Source of the DNA: Pseudomonadota bacterium
GTDB lineage: Bacteria > Pseudomonadota > Gammaproteobacteria > Burkholderiales > SG8-39
Length of the DNA stretch: 64,000 bases
NCBI GenBank assembly: GCA_021811085.1
Contig: JAJZPQ010000005.1
Location: 1-64,000 of the forward strand
Direction: 5' to 3'
Numbering within the stretch: position 1 is the first letter of the stretch; the number at the start of each line of letters is the position of its first letter. The notes under the pieces are model-generated. The model saw only the letters and a program-made list of their open reading frames with translations. It ran no database searches and was not told where the DNA came from. Of this stretch, positions 1-9,051 are shown one piece after another. The translations under genes and the position numbers were made by a program.

Positions 1-105
1 GACAAGGCCATGCTCGAGCGCCTGAAACCCGGCGACAAGATCAAATTCGACGTCGACGGCGTCGGCGGCGAATTCACGGTAATACGCCTGGAGAAAGAAA
101 AGTAG
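1..105 (+). CDS. CusF-like periplasmic copper-binding protein, C-terminal end
   Basis: The window opens inside a reading frame that codes 34 residues and stops at 103-105. The visible tail (LERLKPGDKIKFDVDG, then EFTVIRLE) matches the last strands of the CusF/copper-binding OB-fold. It is also similar to the C-terminal CusF domain of the adaptor gene further along, which has LLRALKPGQRVVFDL followed by EYTIVDIQ. The metal-binding His/Trp/Met part lies upstream of the window, so it could not be checked. Its position just before an RND copper efflux operon fits a periplasmic Cu/Ag chaperone. It could also be the C-terminus of a longer fusion protein. Confidence 0.6.
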   Translation, partial: DKAMLERLKPGDKIKFDVDGVGGEFTVIRLEKEK

Positions 106-199
106 GCAGTCCCCGGCGCGCGCAGGTGTGGCGCCCCGTAGCCGGGCGCCGCCGGCGCAATCGTCCGAACGCGCGGACTGCAGTGAGAAGGAGATGGTG

Positions 200-1516
200 A
201 TGGCGTTCAGTTTGATCAGCTCGCCGGGCCGCACGGCCCGGCTAGGGGCGGCCGCGATGGCGCTTGCCGCCGCCGTGGCGATGCCGGTGGCGGCGCAGGA
301 CCGAAGTGCGGACACCGCCGGCGCGCAGCCGCTGAGTGCGCTCGTCGCCGAAGCGCTGCGCAACAATCCCGAGTTGCGCGCCGCGGCGAAAGAAGCCGAG
401 GCCGCGGAGCAGCGCGTGCGGCCGGCCGGCGCCTTGGAGGATCCGATGCTGGAGGCCGGGTTCCTCAATCTGCCGACGCAGCCGCTGCGCTTCAACCGCG
501 AAGACATGACCATGAAAATGCTCGGGCTGTCGCAGAAGCTGCCCTATCCGGGCAAGCGCGCCCTGCGCGAGCAGGTGGCGGCCAAGGATGCCGAAACGCT
601 CAAGTACGGCTTGCGCGAAACCGGCAACCGCGTCGTGCGCGAGGTCAAGATCGCCTACTACGATCTCGCGCTGACCGACGAGACCGTGCGCTTGCTGAAA
701 AGCAATCGGCAGATACTGGAGCAATTCCTGCGCATCGCCGAGAGCCGCTACGCCGTTGGCCAGGCGGCGCAGGCCGAGGTGCTCAGAGCGCAGAGCCAGA
801 TCGGACGCATGAACGAAGAGTTGTTGCGCATGGAGCGCGAACGCCCGGTGACCGAAGCCGAGCTTGCGCGCCTGCTCGGCCGGCGCGGAGACGTCGTGCC
901 CATCGCGGTGGAGCTTCCCGGCCTGCGCGAGACCACACTGAACCTCGAAGCGCTGCAGCAGACGGCACTGCACGAGCGCCCGCAATTGCTCGGACTGCAG
1001 AGCGCGGTCGAGCGCAGCACCAGGGCGGTGGACCTCGCACGCACCGAAAAGAACCCCGATTTCGATGTGCGCTTCTCCTACGGCCAGAGGGAAAAGAACC
1101 TGCTGGGCGAGCCGCGCCAGGACGTGTTCAGCCTCACCGTGGCGATGAATCTCCCGGTGTGGCGCGCGGACAAGATCGAGCCGCGTATCGCCGAAGCGCA
1201 AGCGATGCGCGACCAGGCGCTCGACATGCAGCAGGCGCAGGAGAACGACGTGCTGGCCAGGCTGCGGCAGCAGGTCGCGACTGCCGAGCAAAGCCGCAAG
1301 TCGGTGCTGCAGTACGAGACCGCCATCCTGCCGCAGGCGCGGCTGGCGGTCGAGGCAGCGCTCGCCGCCTACCAGGTGAGCCGCGTCGATGTGCTGATGC
1401 TGCTCGACAGCCAGATGACCCTATACGGCTACGAGATCGGTCGTGCCAGGGAACTGGTCAACTACAACAAAGCGCTGGCCGAGATAGAACTGCTGACCGG
1501 CAAGCGCCTGTTCTGA
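200..1516 (+). CDS. cusC: Outer-membrane efflux protein, TolC family (CusC/CzcC-like)
   Basis: This is the outer-membrane channel of a tripartite heavy-metal efflux pump, 438 residues from the chosen start. An AAGGAG ribosome site at 188-193 lies 6 bases before ATG 200; ATG 194 and an upstream GTG at 128 are open but badly placed. A signal peptide is visible (alanine-rich hydrophobic stretch ending MPVAAQ). The body is rich in Ala/Arg/Glu heptad-like helices with a repeated OEP organisation, typical of this family (about 420-460 residues). The adaptor gene follows after 22 bases and the RND pump after that, so the three form one operon. The family assignment is firm; metal specificity is inferred from the neighbours. 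Confidence 0.88.
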   Translation: MAFSLISSPGRTARLGAAAMALAAAVAMPVAAQDRSADTAGAQPLSALVAEALRNNPELRAAAKEAEAAEQRVRPAGALEDPMLEAGFLNLPTQPLRFNREDMTMKMLGLSQKLPYPGKRALREQVAAKDAETLKYGLRETGNRVVREVKIAYYDLALTDETVRLLKSNRQILEQFLRIAESRYAVGQAAQAEVLRAQSQIGRMNEELLRMERERPVTEAELARLLGRRGDVVPIAVELPGLRETTLNLEALQQTALHERPQLLGLQSAVERSTRAVDLARTEKNPDFDVRFSYGQREKNLLGEPRQDVFSLTVAMNLPVWRADKIEPRIAEAQAMRDQALDMQQAQENDVLARLRQQVATAEQSRKSVLQYETAILPQARLAVEAALAAYQVSRVDVLMLLDSQMTLYGYEIGRARELVNYNKALAEIELLTGKRLF

Positions 1517-1538
1517 AATCCACGGCAAAGGAAGAATA

Positions 1539-3299
1539 ATGAAGCGAACCGCTCTAATTGCGTCGGCGCTGGTTCTTGCGGCCGCGATGCTGGCAGCCGG
1601 GTATTGGTGGGGGGCGAACCAGTCGGCGTCGGGCGTACCGCGGGTGGCCGAGGGCAAGGCTGGCGCCAAGCAGGAACGCAAGATCCTCTATTACCGCAAC
1701 CCGATGGCGCCGACGGATACTTCTCCGGTTCCGAAAAAAGCGCCGGACGGCATGGATTTCGTTCCCGTCTACGCCGAGGATGCGCCGCCGGCACAGGCCG
1801 ACAAGCCCAAAGGCAAGATTCTTTACTATCGCAACCCCATGGGTCTGCCGGACACTTCGCCGGTGCCGAAAAAAGACCAGATGGGCATGGACTACATCCC
1901 GGTGTACGCCGATGGAGAGCCAGCTTCGGATTCAGACACGCCGCTGGTCAAGCTCAGCGTGGACAAGGTGCAAAAGCTCGGCGTGAAGACCGAAGCCGCC
2001 GCCATGCGTGATCTGGCGCGCACCATCCGCGCGGTGGCCACGGTGCAGGCGAATGAGCGCGCGTTGCACACTATCAGCCCGAGGTTCGACGGCTGGATCC
2101 AGCGCTTGTATGTCAACACCACCGGCCAGGCGGTGAGGAAAGGCGAAGCGCTGATGGACGTGTACAGTCCCGATCTGATCGCGGCGCAGCAGGAATACCT
2201 GATCGCGCGCCGCGGCGTGCAAACCGTCGCAGGCGGTGGCGCCGAGGTGCAGGCAAGCATGCAGCGGCTGGTGGACAGCGCCTTGCAGCGCCTGCGCAAC
2301 TGGGACATTTCGGAAACCGATTTGCGCCGCCTCACGCAGGAGGGCAAGACGACGCAGTACCTGACGCTGCGCTCGCCCGCGAACGGGGTGGTGCTGGACA
2401 AGCCTTCGATCCAGGGCAAACGCTTCATGGCCGGGGAGGTGCTGTTCCAGGTCGCCGACCTGTCGCAGGTGTGGCTGCTGGCGGACGTGTTCGAGCGCGA
2501 CCTCGGACAGGTGCATATCGGCCAGCCGGCGAACATCCAGTTCGATGCTTACCCGGACAAAGCGTTCACGGGGAAGGTGACGTTCATCTATCCCACCATC
2601 AATCCCGACACGCGCACCGCCAAAGTGCGCATCGAGCTCGCCAATCCGCGAGGCCTGCTCAAGCCGTCGATGTATGCGCGGGTAGAGCTCACGGCCGCAC
2701 GCGGCAAGGGGCAGATGCTGGCTGTGCCCGATTCGGCGGTGCTCGACACCGGCACGCGGCAACTGGTGCTCATCGAGCGCGGCGAAGGGCGCTTCGAGCC
2801 GCGTCCGGTCAGGCTCGGCGTGCACGGCGATGGTTATATCGAAGTTCTGCAGGGCGTCAAAGCCGGCGAAAAAGTGGTGACCAGCGCAAACTTCCTGATC
2901 GACGCCGAGAGCAATCTCAATGCCGCTTTCAGCGGTTTCGGCCAGGGCGGCGACGGCGCGAAAGCGCAGGCGCAGGGCGAGACCAAGTCCGCTGCGCCGG
3001 CCGCCGCGGCTGCGCCCGCGACCTATCGCGGCGAGGGCATCGTCAAGGCGGTGGATGCGGCCCATGCCAGCGTGACTCTTGCGCACGAGCCGATCCCCAG
3101 CCTGAAGTGGCCGGCGATGACCATGGATTTCAAGGTCAAGGACGCGGCGCTGCTGCGCGCGCTCAAGCCGGGTCAACGCGTCGTGTTCGACCTCGCGGGC
3201 GAGTCCGGCGGCGAGTACACCATCGTGGACATTCAGGCGGCCACGGCGCAGCCGTCCGCTGAATCGAAGCCCGCCGCCGACGCGCACCAGGGGCACTGA
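1539..3299 (+). CDS. cusB: Heavy-metal RND efflux adaptor (CusB-like) with two metal-binding repeats and fused CusF domain
   Basis: Periplasmic membrane-fusion subunit linking the RND pump to the outer-membrane channel; 586 residues, much longer than E. coli CusB (about 407). An N-terminal membrane anchor or signal (residues 5-25) is followed by two near-identical heavy-metal-binding modules at about 49-80 and 93-125, each with YYRNPM, DTSPVPKK and GMD..PVYA. The adaptor core (about 140-460) contains the barrel-sandwich and beta-barrel segments, for example GWIQRLYVNTTGQAVRKGE. After an Ala-rich linker, residues about 510-575 form a CusF domain with the metal-site signature LAHEPIP and WPAMTM (His, Trp and two Met). 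The extra modules suggest that copper or silver is collected and delivered within one polypeptide. Stop and next start are one base apart. Confidence 0.92.
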   Translation: MKRTALIASALVLAAAMLAAGYWWGANQSASGVPRVAEGKAGAKQERKILYYRNPMAPTDTSPVPKKAPDGMDFVPVYAEDAPPAQADKPKGKILYYRNPMGLPDTSPVPKKDQMGMDYIPVYADGEPASDSDTPLVKLSVDKVQKLGVKTEAAAMRDLARTIRAVATVQANERALHTISPRFDGWIQRLYVNTTGQAVRKGEALMDVYSPDLIAAQQEYLIARRGVQTVAGGGAEVQASMQRLVDSALQRLRNWDISETDLRRLTQEGKTTQYLTLRSPANGVVLDKPSIQGKRFMAGEVLFQVADLSQVWLLADVFERDLGQVHIGQPANIQFDAYPDKAFTGKVTFIYPTINPDTRTAKVRIELANPRGLLKPSMYARVELTAARGKGQMLAVPDSAVLDTGTRQLVLIERGEGRFEPRPVRLGVHGDGYIEVLQGVKAGEKVVTSANFLIDAESNLNAAFSGFGQGGDGAKAQAQGETKSAAPAAAAAPATYRGEGIVKAVDAAHASVTLAHEPIPSLKWPAMTMDFKVKDAALLRALKPGQRVVFDLAGESGGEYTIVDIQAATAQPSAESKPAADAHQGH

Positions 3300-3300
3300 C

Positions 3301-6300
3301 ATGCTCGGACGCATCATCGAATGGTCGGTGAAGAACGTCTTTCTCGTGCTCCTGGCCACGCTGTTCGTAATCGCCGCCGGCGTGTATGCCGTCATGCGTA
3401 CGCCGCTGGATGCGATCCCCGATTTGTCCGATGTGCAGGTCATCATTTATACGGAGTACCCGGGCCAGGCGCCGCAGGTGGTGGAAGACCAGATCACCTA
3501 TCCTCTGAGCACGGCCATGCTGGCGGTGCCCAAGGCCAAGGTGGTGCGCGGGCTGTCGATGTTCGGCGCGTCCTTCATTTACGTGATTTTCGAGGACGGC
3601 ACCGACATCTATTGGGCCCGAACCCGGGTGCTCGAATACCTCAACTTCGCCTCCGGGCGCATGCCGCGCGGGGTCACGCCCACGCTGGGGCCGGACGCGA
3701 CCGGCGTGGGCTGGGTGTACGAATACGCGGTGCTCGCAGCCAAGCGCTCGCTGGCGGAGCTGCGCACCATCCAGGACTGGTTCGTGCGCTACCAGCTCAC
3801 CAAGGCTCAGGGCGTGGCCGAAGTCGCGAGCGTGGGCGGCTTCGTGCAGACCTACCAGGTCACGGTCGACCCGCGCAAGCTGCAGGCTTACGGCGTGCCG
3901 CTGATGAAAGTGGTCGACGTCATCCGCTCCAGCAACCGCGACGTCGGCGGGCGCGCGATCGAGATGGCGGAGACCGAATTCGTGGTGCGCGGCAGAGGCT
4001 ATTTGCGCGGCGTGTCCGACATCGAGAATCTGGTGGTGAAGGCGGACAAGGGCACGCCGGTGCTGATCCGCGACATCGGGCGCGTGGAACTGGTGCCGGA
4101 CGAGCGCCGCGGCCTCACCGAATTGAACGGCGAAGGCGAGGTCGTCGCCGGCATCGCGGTCGCGCGCTACGGCCAGAATGCGCTCGACGTCATCGGCAAT
4201 ATTAAGGCAAAAATTGCGGAGATCTCCTCCGGCCTGCCGCAGGGCGTGTCGCTGAAGGCGGTCTACGACCGCTCGGACCTGATTTACCGCGCGATCGACA
4301 ACCTGAAGCGCACGCTGCTCGAGGAAAGCGCGATCGTGGCCCTGGTCTGCATCGTGTTCCTGCTGCATGCGCGCAGCGCGCTGGTGGCGATCGTGATGCT
4401 GCCGGTCGGCGTGCTGATCGCGATGATCGCGATGCATCTGATGGGGCTGAACTCCAACATCATGAGCCTGGGCGGCATCGCCATCGCGATCGGCGCCATG
4501 GTGGATGCCGCCATCGTCATGATCGAGAATGCGCACAAGCACCTGGAGCGCGCGCCGCCGGGCGCATCGCGCCTGCAGATCATGATCGATGCCTGCCGCG
4601 AAGTCGGGCCGGCGTTGTTTTTCAGCCTGCTGATCATCACCGTCTCTTTCCTGCCGGTGTTCACGCTCGAATCGCAGGAAGGGCGGATGTTCACGCCGCT
4701 CGCCTATACCAAGACCTTCTCCATGGCCGGCGCGGCGCTGCTCTCGGTCACGCTGGTGCCCGTGCTGATGTTCCTGTTCATCCGCGGCAAGATCATGCCG
4801 GAGAAGAAGAACCCGATCAATCGCTTCCTCATCTGGATTTACCGCCCGGTCATCGCCTGGGTGATGCGCTGGAAGAAGCTCACCATCGCGCTCGCAGTGC
4901 TCGCGCTGGCCGCTTCGGCCTATCCGGCGATGCAACTGGGCAGCGAATTCATGCCGGTGTTGAACGAAGGCACGCTGCTGTACATGCCGGCTACGTTGCC
5001 GTCCTTGTCGGTGACCAAATCGGCGGAATTGCTGCAGACCCAGGACAAGATACTCAAGCGCTTTCCCGAGGTGGAGTCGGTATTCGGCAAGGCCGGGCGC
5101 GCCGCCACCGCCACCGATCCGGCGCCGCTGGAAATGTTCGAGACCGTGATCAACCTGAAGCCCGAGAGTCAATGGCGTCCGGGCATGACCATCGACAAGC
5201 TGATCGACGAAATGGACAAGGCGGTGCAGATCCCGGGCGTATCGAACGCATGGACCATGCCGATCAAGGCGCGCATCGACATGCTCGCGACCGGCATCCG
5301 CACGCCCATCGGCATCAAGGTGTTCGGCAAGAACCTGACCGAGATCGAGAAGCTGGCGAAGCAGATCGAGTCGGTGGTGAAAACTGTTCCGGGTACGACC
5401 AGCGCCTACGCCGAGCGCGTCACCGGCGGCTATTACGTCGACATCGACCCGGACCGCCTGGCGCTGGCGCGCTACGGCCTCTCCGTGGGCGAACTGCAGG
5501 ACGTGATCGGCGTCGCCCTGGGAGGCGAGACGGTCACCACCACGGTCGAAGGGTTGGAGCGCTTCGGTGTCACCGTGCGCTATCCGCGCGAACTGCGGCA
5601 GAACCCGCAAGCCATCGCGAGCCAGGTGCTGGTCCCGGTCATGGGCGGCGCCATGGTTCCGCTGGGGCAGCTCGCGCGCGTGAGTCTTCAGCAGGCGCCT
5701 CCGGCGATCCGCACCGAGAATGCGCTGCTGACCGCGTACATTTTCGTCGACATCCGCGACCGCGACATCGGCGGCTACGTCAGCGACGCGCAGAAGGCGG
5801 TGCGCGAGCAGGTGAAATTCCCGCCGGGTTATTACGCCACCTGGAGCGGCCAGTTCGAATACATGGAGCGCGCCAAGGCCAAGCTGGCCGTGGTCGTGCC
5901 GCTTACGCTGCTGATCATATTCTTGTTGCTGTATTTCAATTTCAGGCGCCTGACCGAAACGCTGATCGTGATGCTGTCGGTGCCGTTCGCGCTGGTGGGC
6001 GGGGTGTGGCTGATGTGGCTCTTGGGCTACAACCTGAGCGTGGCGGTGGCGGTCGGTTTCATCGCGCTCGCGGGCGTGGCGGCAGAGACCGGGGTGGTGA
6101 TGCTGATTTACCTCGATCATGCCTGGGAGGCGGCCAAGGCGCAGCGAGCAGCCGAAGGCGGCAAGCCGACGCTGGCCGATCTCTACGCCGCGATCATGGA
6201 GGGCGCGGTCGAGCGCGTGCGGCCGAAGATGATGACTGTAGTCGCGATCATGGCCGGCCTGTTGCCGATCATGTGGGGAACCGGCACGGGCTCCGAAGTC

Positions 6301-6426
6301 ATGCGCCGCATTGCGGCGCCGATGGTGGGCGGAATGATTTCCTCGACCATCCTGACGCTGATCGTGATTCCGGCGATCTACGGCTTGGTGAAAGAGTGGA
6401 AGCTCGGACAGGACCGCGCAACATGA
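3301..6426 (+). CDS. cusA: Heavy-metal efflux RND transporter (CusA/CzcA family)
   Basis: Inner-membrane proton-driven pump of 1041 residues, the full family length. It begins with a typical CzcA/CusA start (MLGRIIEWSVKN, first membrane helix) and keeps the conserved APQVVEDQITYPL motif. The helix 4 region GGIAIAIGAMVDAAIVMIEN carries the acidic residue used for proton coupling in HME-RND pumps. The periplasmic segment NAWTMPIKARIDMLATGI resembles monovalent copper/silver exporters, which use a methionine ladder, more than zinc/cobalt pumps. It is the third gene of the efflux operon, with start one base after the adaptor stop. Export of Cu(I)/Ag(I) is inferred from the CusF domains next door; the RND family itself is certain. 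Confidence 0.95.
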   Translation: MLGRIIEWSVKNVFLVLLATLFVIAAGVYAVMRTPLDAIPDLSDVQVIIYTEYPGQAPQVVEDQITYPLSTAMLAVPKAKVVRGLSMFGASFIYVIFEDGTDIYWARTRVLEYLNFASGRMPRGVTPTLGPDATGVGWVYEYAVLAAKRSLAELRTIQDWFVRYQLTKAQGVAEVASVGGFVQTYQVTVDPRKLQAYGVPLMKVVDVIRSSNRDVGGRAIEMAETEFVVRGRGYLRGVSDIENLVVKADKGTPVLIRDIGRVELVPDERRGLTELNGEGEVVAGIAVARYGQNALDVIGNIKAKIAEISSGLPQGVSLKAVYDRSDLIYRAIDNLKRTLLEESAIVALVCIVFLLHARSALVAIVMLPVGVLIAMIAMHLMGLNSNIMSLGGIAIAIGAMVDAAIVMIENAHKHLERAPPGASRLQIMIDACREVGPALFFSLLIITVSFLPVFTLESQEGRMFTPLAYTKTFSMAGAALLSVTLVPVLMFLFIRGKIMPEKKNPINRFLIWIYRPVIAWVMRWKKLTIALAVLALAASAYPAMQLGSEFMPVLNEGTLLYMPATLPSLSVTKSAELLQTQDKILKRFPEVESVFGKAGRAATATDPAPLEMFETVINLKPESQWRPGMTIDKLIDEMDKAVQIPGVSNAWTMPIKARIDMLATGIRTPIGIKVFGKNLTEIEKLAKQIESVVKTVPGTTSAYAERVTGGYYVDIDPDRLALARYGLSVGELQDVIGVALGGETVTTTVEGLERFGVTVRYPRELRQNPQAIASQVLVPVMGGAMVPLGQLARVSLQQAPPAIRTENALLTAYIFVDIRDRDIGGYVSDAQKAVREQVKFPPGYYATWSGQFEYMERAKAKLAVVVPLTLLIIFLLLYFNFRRLTETLIVMLSVPFALVGGVWLMWLLGYNLSVAVAVGFIALAGVAAETGVVMLIYLDHAWEAAKAQRAAEGGKPTLADLYAAIMEGAVERVRPKMMTVVAIMAGLLPIMWGTGTGSEVMRRIAAPMVGGMISSTILTLIVIPAIYGLVKEWKLGQDRAT

Positions 6427-6435
6427 AGCTCGTCG

Positions 6436-7785
6436 CTAGCCCCGCGCTGCTGCCGCCGGCGGCGTCACCAGATCCCTGAGCGTAAGCCCAGCCGCCTGCT
6501 GCTCCAGCGCGTAGTTCACGCGCGCCAGAACCGATTCGATTTCCTCCGGGACCGGCACGGCCTGCGGTCCCAGGTACTGCTCTTCCCCGGCCGTGCGCAC
6601 GGCGTGCAGCAGGTCTTGCACCGCGATCGCGGCGAGATCGCGGCTCGGCAGGTAGGCGGGCGGAACATCGCCGCTCTGCAGCAGCAGGCCGCCTTGCTCC
6701 AGCGCACGCAGCAAGACTTGCAGCGCGTGAGCGGGCACGCCGAGGCGCTGCGTGAGCTCGGCGAATTTCCATGCCGGAGCGCCGTCGGCGTAGCTCTTGC
6801 CGATCAAATACATCAGCATCAGCGCGACGCGCTCGCGCATGCGGTTGCTGAGGCGGGGCTCGCCCTGTTCCAGCACCAGGTATTGCGGATGCTGAATGTA
6901 GAACGCGATGCTCGCACCCAGCAGCAGGATCAGCCAGTTGAGGTAGAGCCAGATCAGGAACAGCAGGAAGATGGCGAAGCTCGAATAGATCGCGGCGTAC
7001 TGCGTCGAGGTGCGGGCGAATTCGGCGAAGGCCCAGCTCGCCCCCTGCCACAGCGCCCCGGCGACAATTCCGCCGGCCAGTGCCGCATTCAGGCGCACCC
7101 GGGTATTGGGGGCGAAGTAATAGGCGAACACGAACACGCCGATCACGAAGAACACCGGGATCGTCTGGCCCAGCGCATAGACCGTGCCGCCGACGGGTCC
7201 GTAACCGAGCAGCAGTTTCGCCTGCGGCGTGGCCATGATGGTCGAGGTTGCGCCGATCACCGAGAACGCGAGTACCGGTCCGACCAGCAGCAGGCTCAAG
7301 TAGCCGCTGAAACGCCGCGCCAAGCCGCGCAGCTCGTCTACGTGCCAGATGAAATTGACCGACTCCTCGATTTTCTGCATCAGCGACACCACGGTGTAGA
7401 TCAGCAGCGCCAGGCCGATGGAGCCGAGGACTTTGAAGTTGAGGTTCTCGATGAACTTGAGTATCCACTTCGTCACGTCCGCGCTTTTTTCGCCCAGCGG
7501 CGCGAGGAACTGGAGCAGCAGCGGGTTGAGCTGGTTGTACACGCCGAAGGCCTTGAGCACGGAAAAGGAGAGCGCGAGCAGCGGCACCAGCGCGAGCAGC
7601 GTGGTGTAGACCAGCCCGGTTGCGCGCAGCGTGAGCTGGCCATAGGCGAGATCGCGCGCGAGCACCAGCGCCAGGCGCAGCAGCCGGATCATGCCGGTCC
7701 TCCAGCCGGGCTTCGCGTCGTAGCGTCCGCTCCAGATCGCGCTGTAGACGGCGGACTTCAAGCCGGTCGCTTTCGTATTCGCCAT
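6436..7785 (-). CDS. YihY/BrkB (UPF0761) family inner-membrane protein
   Basis: Integral membrane protein of 449 residues. The start at 7785 is chosen because AGGAG lies 7 bases upstream; a longer open frame to 8139 overlaps rsmE and is not credible. The family core is plain: LTLRATGLVYTTLLALVPLL near residue 50, then several hydrophobic helices, including one with FAIFLLFLIWLYLNWLILLL. The last 130-150 residues are a soluble tail not found in the 290-residue E. coli YihY and look like a small winged-helix-type domain, as in the longer beta-proteobacterial members. Once called ribonuclease BN, this family has no established enzyme activity. It is the last gene of the minus-strand run and converges on cusA, 9 bases away. 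Confidence 0.85.
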   Translation of the reverse strand: MANTKATGLKSAVYSAIWSGRYDAKPGWRTGMIRLLRLALVLARDLAYGQLTLRATGLVYTTLLALVPLLALSFSVLKAFGVYNQLNPLLLQFLAPLGEKSADVTKWILKFIENLNFKVLGSIGLALLIYTVVSLMQKIEESVNFIWHVDELRGLARRFSGYLSLLLVGPVLAFSVIGATSTIMATPQAKLLLGYGPVGGTVYALGQTIPVFFVIGVFVFAYYFAPNTRVRLNAALAGGIVAGALWQGASWAFAEFARTSTQYAAIYSSFAIFLLFLIWLYLNWLILLLGASIAFYIQHPQYLVLEQGEPRLSNRMRERVALMLMYLIGKSYADGAPAWKFAELTQRLGVPAHALQVLLRALEQGGLLLQSGDVPPAYLPSRDLAAIAVQDLLHAVRTAGEEQYLGPQAVPVPEEIESVLARVNYALEQQAAGLTLRDLVTPPAAAARG

Positions 7786-7823
7786 CCTGTGCTCCTGCAC
7801 GCGTGTCGCGCGTGACGCTGCTG

Positions 7824-8573
7824 CTAGAAATCGCCCCACAAGGCCTGCAGCACCGCCAGCGCCGCCAGCGGCGCGGTTTCGGTACGCAGCACGCGCGGCC
7901 CCAGGCTGACCGCTTCGAATCCATTCGCTGCCGCTGCCTGGCACTCGGCCGGCGCGAGCCCGCCCTCCGGGCCGATCAAGAGCACCGCCGCCGGCGCCGG
8001 TGCCGCGCGCTTCAGCGGTGCAGTCGCCTGCGGCGACAGCAGCAGCAGGCGCTGGCCCTTGTCGACGCCGGCGAGATAGGCGTACAGGGTTTGCACCGGC
8101 GCCACTGCAGGCACGCGATTGCGTCCGCATTGCTCGCACGCGGCGATCACCACATGTTGCCAGTGCTGCAGGCGCTTGTCCGCGCGCTCGCCGGCGAGCT
8201 TCACCACGCTGCGCTCGGTGGCGAGCGGGGCGATGGCGCTGACACCGAGCTCGGTGGCTTTTTGCAGGCTGTAGTCCATGCGCTCGCCGGCGGAAATGCC
8301 CAGCGCCAGCGTGAGCTGCAGCGGCGATTCGAGCTCGGTCGCGTGGAATTCGAGCAGGCGCGCGCGGGTTTCGCGCTTGCTCACCGCGACGAGGCTGGCG
8401 CGGTATTCCCCGCCTTCGCCGTTGAACAGCGTGAGCGTGTCGCCCTCCTGCAGGCGCAGCACGCTGACCGCGTGGCGCGCGGCCGCCTCGGGCAGGACCA
8501 CCTCCGCTCCCGGCGAAAGCGCCAGATCGCAGTACAGGCGCGTTGCGGCCAAGCGGGGCGATTCGGGCTTCAT
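7824..8573 (-). CDS. rsmE: 16S rRNA (uracil(1498)-N(3))-methyltransferase RsmE
   Basis: SPOUT-class RNA methyltransferase that modifies U1498 of 16S rRNA in the decoding region, using S-adenosylmethionine. The protein has 249 residues, the usual length. An N-terminal PUA-like segment (RHAVSVLRLQEGDTLTLFNG) leads to the knotted C-terminal domain with the diagnostic LIGPEGGL and LGPRVLRTETA motifs that hold the cofactor. The start ATG at 8573 gives the standard family N-terminus. It lies between a DUF4189 gene and yihY on the same strand; these look like independent housekeeping genes rather than part of the sugar pathway upstream. Confidence 0.95.
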   Translation of the reverse strand: MKPESPRLAATRLYCDLALSPGAEVVLPEAAARHAVSVLRLQEGDTLTLFNGEGGEYRASLVAVSKRETRARLLEFHATELESPLQLTLALGISAGERMDYSLQKATELGVSAIAPLATERSVVKLAGERADKRLQHWQHVVIAACEQCGRNRVPAVAPVQTLYAYLAGVDKGQRLLLLSPQATAPLKRAAPAPAAVLLIGPEGGLAPAECQAAAANGFEAVSLGPRVLRTETAPLAALAVLQALWGDF

Positions 8574-8632
8574 GTCAAAATTCTAGCACCCGGGCGTGCG
8601 GCAGCCCCGGAAATCGGCGCGCTGCGGCAGAA

Positions 8633-9001
8633 TTACTTGGTGCAGGCCCAGGTCACGACGGCGCAGTCCTTGGCCGCGCACAGGCGCAGCGCCTTCGCTT
8701 CGGCTTCCTGCTGTGTCGCGCCGGTCGCGGTGAAATGCTTTTTCGGCCCGCGCACGAGGACGCCGCAGGCGTTGCTGAAGCTCACCACGACTTCGCAGCG
8801 CGCATCGGCGCATTGCTTCAGCGCTTCGATCTTGGCTGCGCGCGAAGTCGCGGCATTGTAGACGTAGCCGAACTGGCCGGTGTCGCGCTGCAGTGCGATG
8901 GCGCCATAGACGCCTTTTTTCACCACCACCCGGGCCAATGCCGCTTGTGCCGCACAGGCTAGGGCGGCGGCGACTGCCAGTCGAAACAAGAACGGGCCCA
9001 T
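8633..9001 (-). CDS. Secreted DUF4189-family protein
   Basis: A small exported protein of 122 residues. The N-terminus is a clear signal peptide (FLFRLAVAAALACAAQAALA). The mature part has the alternating Gly/Ala/Cys pattern of DUF4189: YGAIAL, then ALKQCADARCEVVVSF, NACGVLV and ALRLCAAKDCAVVTWACTK. Its six cysteines could form disulfides. The function of the family is unknown. The start is uncertain. ATG 9001 gives a clean signal peptide but has no obvious ribosome site. ATG 9040, in the same frame, overlaps the stop of the upstream dehydratase and would add 13 residues. A 17-base direct repeat spans both candidate starts. Confidence 0.75.
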   Translation of the reverse strand: MGPFLFRLAVAAALACAAQAALARVVVKKGVYGAIALQRDTGQFGYVYNAATSRAAKIEALKQCADARCEVVVSFSNACGVLVRGPKKHFTATGATQQEAEAKALRLCAAKDCAVVTWACTK

Positions 9002-9051
9002 TACATGGTCGCCCAGCCGTTTTTTCGAAGGCGCGCCCATTACATGGTCGC
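8996..9051. repeat. 17-base direct repeat spanning the end of the UxaA-type gene and the DUF4189 start
   Basis: GCCCATTACATGGTCGC occurs at 8996-9012 and again, identical, at 9035-9051, with a 39-base period. On the minus strand each copy carries ATGTAATGGGC: the last codon and stop of the dehydratase overlapping a new ATG. The copy at 9035-9051 holds the real stop of the dehydratase; the other copy sits at the start of the DUF4189 gene. It looks like a short local duplication that created a second start codon. Confidence 0.8.

Noticed and set aside
3163-6120. Minus-strand open frame of 985 codons opposite cusA
   Set aside because: It lies antisense to a clear RND pump, its translation is His/Arg/Asp-rich low-complexity sequence with no motif, and it is a by-product of high GC at third codon positions.
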